Assembly (NCBI GenBank): GCA_016201065.1
Contig: JACQDL010000047.1
Coordinates: 1-64,000 of the forward strand
Reading direction: 5' to 3'
Length of the DNA stretch: 64,000 nt
DNA from: Actinomycetota bacterium
GTDB taxonomy: Bacteria > Actinomycetota > Actinomycetes > Mycobacteriales > JACQDL01
Shown one piece after another: positions 26,401-35,400 of the stretch. The position numbers and the translations under genes were made by a program. Positions within the stretch are counted from its first letter, which is position 1, and each line of letters starts with the position of its first letter. The notes under the pieces were generated by a model, which was not told the DNA's origin, did no database searches, and saw nothing but the letters and a program-made list of their open reading frames with translations.

Positions 26401-29400
26401 GGGTGGCGGCCGAGGTACCGAGCTGGTGGCGCACCGTGCTGCACGACTGGAATGACACCACATCTGCCTTCGCCGAGGACCGCCTGCTGCACGAGCTCGT
26501 CGAGGACCAGGCTCGGGACCACCCGGACGCCGTCGCCGTGACCTGGACCGGCGGGACCATGACGTTCGCCGAGCTCGACCGGCACGCCAACCGGATCGGC
26601 TGGGCGCTGCGCCGGGCCGGTATCGGGCCGGGCACCGGTGTCGCGGTCAGCGTGCCGCGGGGCCGGCACCTGGTTCCGGCGGTCCTCGGCGTGCTCAAGG
26701 CGGGCGGGTTCTACGTCCCGGTCGAACCGTCGCTGCCGCCGGGGCGAGCCGCTGGCGTGCTGCGGGACGCCGGGGTCACCATCGTGGTGGTCTGCGACGG
26801 GCGGCTCGGGTGGGACCCGCCGGCCGACGTCACCGCGGTACCGGCTGAGGCGGTGGGGCAGCCGGAGACCCCGCCACCGGGCCGTGCCCGGGTGACCGAC
26901 CTGGCCTATGTGATCTTCACCTCGGGGAGCACCGGCACCCCCAAGGGGGTCGCGGTCGCTCACCGGCCGGTCCTCAACCTCATCGACTGGTGTCGGCGCA
27001 CCCACGGTTTCGGCCCGGGTGACCTGGGTCTGGGCGTGACCTCGCTGGGCTTCGACCTGTCGGTGTTCGACGTGTTCGGGTTGCTCGGCTGCGGCGCGGG
27101 GCTCTACCTCGCGAACGAGGCGGAGCAGCACGATCCGCAGCTGCTGCTGGAGCTGCTGGTCACGCACCCGATCACGTTCTGGAACTCGGCGCCGACGTCG
27201 CTGCACCAGCTGGCCGCCCAGCTCGGCGGCGTGGCCGGGCGTCCCGGTACCGGCGCGCTGCGGTTGGTGTACCTCAGCGGGGACCACATCCCGCTGTCCC
27301 TGCCGGACCAGGTGCGGGCGGCGTTCCCGAACGCGCGGATCGTCAGCCTCGGGGGGGCCACCGAGGCCACCGTGTGGTCCAACTGGTTCGACGTCGGCGC
27401 GGTCGACCCGGACTGGCGGAGCATCCCGTACGGGCGACCAATCGCGAACGCGCGCTACTACATCCTCGACGACCAGCTGCGGCCCTGCCCGGTGGGGCAG
27501 GAAGGCGACCTCTACATCGGCGGCGGGTGCCTCAGCGAGGGCTACTACCGCCGCCCCGACCTGACCGAGGAGCGGTTCCTCCCCGACCCCTACGCCCCCG
27601 TCCCCGGTGCGCGGATGTACCGCACGGGTGATCGTGCGGCGTTCCGTGCCGACGGTGTGATCAACTTCCTCGGTCGGGTGGACGGCCAGGTGAAGATTCG
27701 CGGGTTCCGGGTCGAGCTGCCGGAGGTCGAGCACCGGCTGCGCCAGCACCCCGGGGTGGCCGACGTCGTCGTCCTGGCGCGCCCCGATCCCTCCGGGGAC
27801 CGCCGCCTGGTGGCCTACGTCGTGCCCGTCTCGCCGGCCACCCCGCCATCGGCTGTCGAGCTGCGCCGGCACGCTGCCGACACGCTGCCGGACTACATGG
27901 TGCCCAACGTGGTGGCGTTCGTGGACAGCTTCCCCGCGACCGCGAACGGCAAGCTCGACCGGCAGTCCCTGCCCTGGCCCGTGGCGCCCGGCTCGCAGCA
28001 CACCCTCGCGACCCAGCCGGGTGACGACCCGACGGGCGGCCCGATCGACGCCGGCGAGCTCCGGCGGCAGCTCGCCGCGATCTTCGCCGAGCTGCTCGGC
28101 GTGGCCGCGGTCGACGAGCGGGCGGACCTGTGGGACCAGGGCGCCACGAGCTTCACCATGGTCCAGGTCTCCGGGACCCTGCTGCGCCGGTACGGGCGCC
28201 AGGTGCCGGTGTCGGTGATGCTCGCCGACCCGACCGTGGCTGGCATCGCCGCCGCGATCGTGACCGGCCCGGATGCCGTGACCGGCCCGGACGCCGTGAC
28301 CGGCCCGGACGCCGTGACCGGCCCGGATGCCGCGTCATCACCGCCGGCGGTCCCGGTGGACTTCTTCTCCGCCGCCGACCGGGAGGCGTTCAAGGCAGCC
28401 CGGCCTGACCTGCGCCGGCTGCGCCCCGGCGAGCGGCTGCTTCCCCTTGACGAGGCCCCGGTCGCGGCCGAACACCTCGACTGGCGGGGGACCCGCCGGC
28501 ACTTCGAGTCCGGTGCGGTGCCGCACGCCGGGTTCAGCCGGCTGCTCGGCCTGCTGGGCGAGCGGGTCGTCGGTGGGCGGGCCCGACGGCTCTACCCGTC
28601 GGCCGGCGACACCTACGCGGTGCAGGCATACCTGCACGTGCGCGCCGGCCGGGTCCAGGGCGTGCCGGAAGGGCTCTACTACCTCGATCCGCAGCGGCAC
28701 GCCCTCCAGCTGATCGACGCCGCGCCGATCATCACGCGCGCCGTGCATTTCGTGTACAACCGGCCCGTCTTCGACGCGGCCGCCTTCGAGATCTATCTCT
28801 TTGGTGCGCGGGCGGCGATCGAGCCGCTCTACGGCGGGCACGCCGAGCGGTACCTCGCCGTCGAGGCCGGCGCCGCCGGCCAGCTGCTGATGCTCGCGCA
28901 GCCGGCGTGCGGCATCGGCCTGTGCCCGGTCGGCGAGGTCGCTGCCGATGTTGTCCGGTCCGCTCTGGGCCTTGCCGCCGACCAGCCGTTCCTGCAGGCA
29001 TTCCTGGCCGGGCCGATCCCGCCGGCGCCGTACCCGGGTACCACCGGGCAGCGACCGCTGTTCGTCGCGACCGCCGACGAGCCGATGGCAGCCCCCGCGG
29101 CGGAGACCACCGGACGCGCCGAGGTGGCGCTGGTCGGCCTCGCCGGGCGGTTTCCGGGTGCCGACGACCTGCCGGCGCTGTGGCGGAACCTCAGCCGGGG
29201 CGTCCGGTCGCTGGGGCCCGTCCCGGCGGGGCGCCGCCACCAGATCCTCGGCGCGGCCGCCAGCGGTCCGGGTGCGGGCCTGCCCGGCGGGTTCCTGGTT
29301 GACGTCGACGCCTTCGACAGCCTGCTGTTCCGGGTCGTCCCGGCCGCCGCGGCCGAGCTCGACCCGCAGCTGCGGCTGCTGCTGCACGTGGTGTGGGAGT

Positions 29401-32400
29401 GCCTGGAGGACGCCGGCCACACCCCGGACTCGCTCACCGCGGGTGGCCGGGTGGGCGTCTTCCTGGGCGCCATGTGGCAGGACTACCAGCACCTCGGCGC
29501 CGACCGAGCCCGATCCGGGCAGCCGGCGACGATCTCTGCCACGGCTTCCGAGGCCGTCAACCGGATCTCCCACGCCTTTGGCTTCGACGGCCCGAGCATC
29601 GCCGTGGACACCTCCTGCTCCTCCGCACTGACCGCGCTGCACATGGCGGTGGCCAGCGTGCGGCGGGGGGAGTGCACCTCAGCCGTTGTCGCGGCGGCCA
29701 ACCTGTTCACCCACCCGCAGCACCTGCGGGTCCTCGCGGATCAGGATCTCGTTGCCCGGCACGCGCCCGAGGGTGCGTTCGACGCCGACCACCCGGGGTG
29801 GTGCCCGGGGGAGGGCGTGGCGGCGGTCCTGCTGCGCGGCCGGTCCGGGGCGGACCAGGACGGCGACCCGGTGCGCGCGGTGATCGACGCCACCCGGATC
29901 GGTCACCTCGGTGGGGCGGGCCGGTTCGGCGCCCCGGACGCCGCCGCGCTGCGGCGCGCCACCGAGGCCGTGCTCGCGGCGGCCGGCGTGCGCCCGGAGG
30001 AGATCGACTACGTGGAGTGCGCAGCGGCTGGGGCCGCGCTGGCGGACGCGGCCGAGATCGAGGCGCTGGCCGCGGTGTTCGCCGGGCGCGATGACGCGGT
30101 GCCGGTCGGCACCGTGAAACCGAACATCGGCCATCTCGAAGCGGCCGCCGGCCTGTCTCAGCTGGTCAAGGTTGTGCTGCAGCTGCAGCACAACCAGATC
30201 GCGCCGACGCTGCTGGCCACCAGCCGCAACCCGCTGGTGGCGTGGCCGGCGGCCGGGCTCCGGCCAGCGGACCGGCTGGAGTTCTGGACCGCACCCGGCC
30301 GTCCCCGCCGGGTGCTGGTGCAGGCGCTCGGGGCAACCGGGTCCTACGGCCAGGTGGTGCTCCGCGACCCCGGTCCCGCCCCGGCCGCGGTGCCGGCGGG
30401 GAGCCCGGTGCCGGCAGGGAGCCCGGTGCCGGCAGGGGACACAGTGCCGGCAGGGGACACAGTGCCGGCAGGGGACACAGTGCCGGCAGGGGTCGCCCAG
30501 CTGCTGCCGATCTCGGCACAGACCGGCGCGCAGCTCGCCCAGCTCGCGGAGCGGTTGCGGTCGGCCCTGGCCAGCGCCGACGTCGACGGGCAGCCCCGGC
30601 GGCTGGCCGATGTCGCGTTCACCCTGCAGACCGGGAGGGTCGCGCTGGAGCACCGCGCGCTGCTGCGAGCCGCCGGGCTTCCCGAGGCGGTTGACGCGCT
30701 GGCCGCGGTGGCCCGCGGCGTCGACCATCCCGCGGTCGGTCGCGGTGTGGCCGACCCCATCCTCGCGGCCGAGGGGGCCGGTGCCCACGCCGACCCCGCG
30801 GCGGCCGCACGGGCGTGGCTACGCGGCGCGCCAGTGGACTGGAGTGGCTGGTGGCCGCGGGGCACCGCGCGCCGGCTCAGCCTGCCCACGTATCCGTTCC
30901 GGGCCGAGCGCCACCGGCTCCCCGAACTCCCCGAGCCGCCCGAGCCGCCCGCCGGCTCACCCCCGGTACCGCGCCCGGACGGGGCCGGCGAGGTGGTGCG
31001 CTACCTGATGGACGTCTTCGCCGAGGTCTCCGGGGTGCCGCGGGACGGGCTGGACCCGACGGTGCCGTTGGATCGCTACGGGCTGTCCTCGGCGATGATC
31101 CTGCGGCTCGCCGCCCGGTTGTCGGTGGACCTCGGCGAGGTCCCGGCGGCCTGGTTCTTCCTCCACCGGGATCTCGCGGGGGTCGCCGGCGAGATCGCAC
31201 GGCGCCGGGCCGAGCCGCCGCGACCGGTTGCTGCGCCGCTCGTGACCGCGCGCGACGACGTCGCGGAGCGGACCCGGTCGGTGCCGGTCGCGGTGCTCGG
31301 CATGGCCGGCCGCTACCCCCAGGCTCCGGACCTGGCCGCCTTCTGGCGCAACCTGGTCGAGGGACGGGATGCGATCACCGAGCTGCCCGCCGACCGGCGG
31401 CAGCCTGGCTGGCCGGTGGAGCTGATGGTCGGCGGGTTCATCGACGACGTCGACCGGTTCGATCCGCTGCTGTTCGGCATCACCCCCCGCGAGGCCGCCT
31501 CGATGGACCCGCAGGAACGGCTCTTCCTCCAGGTGGCCTGGCACACCCTGGAGGACGCGGGCTATCCGCGGCAGCGGCTGAGGGCGCAGCACCAGGGCCG
31601 GGTCGGCGTCTTCGTCGGGTCGATGTACAACGAGTACCCCTTCTTCGGGGTGAGCGCCTCGGGCATCGACCCGCGGCGCGGGCGCCGGACCAGCGGTTCG
31701 GCGATGGGGGGGATCGCCAACCGGGTCTCCTACACCTTCGACCTGTCCGGGCCGAGCCTCACCGTCGACACGATGTGCTCCTCCGCACTGACCGCGCTGC
31801 ACCTGGCCCTGGTCAGCCTGCGGCGCGGTGAGTGTGAGCTGGCGCTGGTGGGCGGGGTGAACCTGTCGCTGCACCCGAACAAGTTCCGGCAGCTGCAGGA
31901 GCTGCGAATGGCCGCCACCGACCACCGGTGCCGCAGCTTCGGTGCGGGCGGCGACGGGTTCGTCGCTGGAGAGGGGGTTGGCGCGGTGCTGCTCAAGCCG
32001 TTGTCGCGGGCCGAGGCCGACGGTGACCGGGTCCGGGCGGTGATCCTTGGCAGCGCCGTCAACCACGACGGCAGGACCAACGGCTACACCGTGCCGAACC
32101 CGGTGGCGCAGGGCGAGCTGGTGTTGGGTGCGCTTCACGACGCCGGGATCGGGCCGGCAGATCTCGGTTATCTGGAGGCGCACGGCACCGGCACCGCGCT
32201 GGGGGATCCGGTGGAGCTGGCCGGGCTCGATCGTGCGTTCGCGGTCGCCGGGCTGCCGGCCGGTGCCGTGCCGCTGGGGTCGGTGAAGTCCGGCATCGGC
32301 CACCTGGAGGCGGCCGCCGGGGTGGCCGGGCTGGCCAAGGTGGTGTTGCAGCTCGAGCACGACACCCTGGTGCCCTCGCTGCACGCCGACGTCCTCAACC

Positions 32401-35400
32401 CGGAGGTGGACTGGTCGGCGACCCCGTTCCGGGTGCAGCGGGAGCTGGCCCGGTGGCCGGCCGACGCCCCGCGCTGTGCCGGGGTCAGCTCCTTCGGGGC
32501 CGGCGGGTCCAACGCGCACGTGGTGCTGCGGGCCCACCCGCAGGCCGCGCCCCTCCGGATCTCGACCGCGTGGCCGCAGCTGCTGGTTCTTTCCGCGCGC
32601 ACCGAGGCGCAGCTGCGCGAGCTGGCCGAGCTGCTGCGGGTGGCTCTCGCGGACCGGTATGCCGGCGGCGACCCGCTGCCGCCCGGCGATGTCGCCTACA
32701 CCCTGCAGGTCGGCCGGGACGCGATGCGGGAGCGGTGTGCCGTGGTGGCTGGCAGTGCGGACGAGGCGCTGGCGGTGTTGGCCCGGTTCGTCGCCGGCGA
32801 TGACGAGGGTCCCGGACTGCTGCGCGGCAGCGTCCCGAACGTCGCGCCGGACCGGGCCGGCGGCACCCGGCGGTTGGCACCCGGGGTCGGGGTCGAGGAG
32901 CTGCGCGAGATCGGCCGGCACTGGGTCGGCGGTGGCGAGGTCGACTGGTCCCGCCCGGCCGGCCCGGGTCGGCCCCGAATCGTCGGCCTGCCCGGTTATC
33001 CCTTTGCCCGGACCCGGTGCTGGGTGGCGCTCGACGACGCGGCGCCGGAGGAGATGGTGCCGGAGGAGATGGTGCCGGAGGAGATGGTGCCGGAGGAGAT
33101 GGCGCCCGTGCCGCTCTACCGGCGTGGCTGGGCACCGGACCGGGAGTCCGGCGGTGCCGCGTACCGCGCGGTGCCCGGCTGCGGGCCGGCCGACGTCGTG
33201 CGGTGTCTGGCCCGACCGGACCAGTGGGCGCTCGTCGAGGCGGTCACTGCGCGGCTGGCCCCGGCCAGGCTCGCGGTCGAGTGGCTCGATCCTGCGGCCG
33301 CACCGGTGGCCGACCGGGTGGCTGACCGGGCGGCCGCGACGACCCGGCCGGCGACCGGGCTGCTCGACCTGTCCGCCCTGCCTGGACCGGCCCGGACGGC
33401 GGAGGGCGCCGGCCGTGACGGCGCTGACGGTGACGGCACCGACGGTGCTGACCACGACTGGGCGGAGCGTTGGCAGGTCCTGCGCGAGGTGCTCGCCGCC
33501 CGCCCCCGGGACGGCGTGCGGGTGGTGCAGGTGACCAGCGGGTTGCTCGACCTCGCCGGCCCGGCGCCAGATCTCGCCGGGGCCCGGCTGGCCGGGTTCG
33601 TCCGTGTCGTCGGGGCCGAGCTGCCCTGGGTGCGCTCAGGTGTCCTGGACATCGAGCATCCCGACCGGGTCGAGGACGCCGCCCAGGTCATCGCCGGGTA
33701 CTGGCGTGAGCCGGGCCGGTACCCGGAGGTGGCGGTGCGCGGCGGTGTCCGGTACCGCCGGGTGCTGCGGCCGATGGCCGATGGGGACGGGGACGGGCAG
33801 TGGCGGGCGGACCCGGAACGGGTCTACCTCATCTCGGGCGGCACCGGCGGTCTCGGCGGGCTGGTCGCCCGGCACCTGGTCGCCCGCGGTGCGCGGCGGC
33901 TGGCCGTGCTCGGCCGGACCCCGCCCACCCCAGCGGTCTCCCAGCGGCTCGACGAGCTGGAACGCAGCGGCGCCCGGCTGGCCCAGTACACCGGTCCGCT
34001 CACCGACCGGCCCGCCCTGGCGGCGTTCCTGGCCCGGGTGCGCGCCGAGCTCGGCCCGATCGCCGGCGTGGTGCACTGCGCCGGCCGCGCCAGCGCCGGT
34101 CCGGGACCGTTCCTGCGGTCGACGGTGAGCGCCGTGCGGGAGGTGCTGGAGCCCAAGACCGACGGGCTGGACGCCCTGGTGGAGCTCACTGCCGCCGACC
34201 CGATCGACGTCTTCCTGCTCTACTCCTCGGTCAGCGCCGGCGTGACGCCGCTGGCCGCTGGGATGCTCGACTACGCGGCGGCGAACGCCTACCTCGACTA
34301 TCTGGCCGGGTACCAGGCACGCCGGGGCCGGCCCTGGTTCCGCTCCGTGCAGTGGCCGGTCTGGTCACAGACCGGTGCCGCGGCCGGCCGGCTGAGCCAG
34401 ACCGGTGCCGGGATCGCCGCGCTCAGCGACGAGGCCGGGCGGGTGGTCCTCGACCGGGTGCTCGCGCTGCCCCCGGTCGGGCAGCCCCCGGCCGCGGTGG
34501 TGCTGGCCGCCCCGCCGGCCGCCGGCCGGTTCGACCCGGAGGCGGCCCTGCGGATCGAACCGCCCGGGACGACGGTGCCGCCCGGGACGGATCCGGTGGT
34601 CGGTGCCCCGGTACCGGACTGGCTGCGGGAAATCCTCGCCCGCGCGCTGGGCATCCCCGGCCCGGAGCTCGACGCCACCGCCGCGTTCGGGGATCTCGGG
34701 GTGGAGTCGGTGCTGCTGGCGGAGCTGCTCACGGCGATCGAGGGGGTCGTCGGGCGCAGCCTGGAGCCGGCCACCCTGCTGGAGCACGCCAGCCTCCAGC
34801 GGCTGGCGACCCACCTGGCCGCCATCGGCGCCGAGCCGGCCCGGGCCACGGACCGCCGGACCGGGTCCGGCGGGCCAGCCGGCCGGGCGGTCGACGAGCG
34901 GATCGCCGTGATCGGCATGGCGTGCCGGTTCCCCGGCGCGGATGACATCGACGCGTTCTGGCGGCTGCTGCGGGATGGGGTCTGCGGGATCACCGAGGTG
35001 CCGGCCGGGCGGTGGGACGTGGACCGGCTGTTCAGCCCGCACCGGCAAGCCGGGCGCAGCATCAGCAGATGGGGCGGGTTCGTCACCGGGATCGAGGACT
35101 TCGACCCCGAGTTCTTCGGCCTGTCCGCCAGCGTCGCCCAGAACCTCGACCCGGCGATCCGGTTGATGCTGGAGACGACCGCCGCCGCGCTGCGGGACGC
35201 CGGCTACCGCGACCAGGAGCTGCGGGGGCGGGACGTCGGCGCGATCGTTGGCGCCCGGATGTCCGGCTACCGGCACCGGATCGGGCTGCGCGAGGCCGCC
35301 GCCGGGCTCGGCGGTGACCAGAACTTCATCGCCGCGATGCTCGCCCACCAGTACGACCTGCGCGGACCGTCGATGGTCGTCGACAGTGCCTGTTCCTCGG

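Noticed and set aside
24618-28001. A 1127-codon minus-strand frame across the NRPS module
   Set aside because: It is low-complexity Arg/Gly/Pro-rich translation with no domain motif, opposite the Cy-Cy-A domains.
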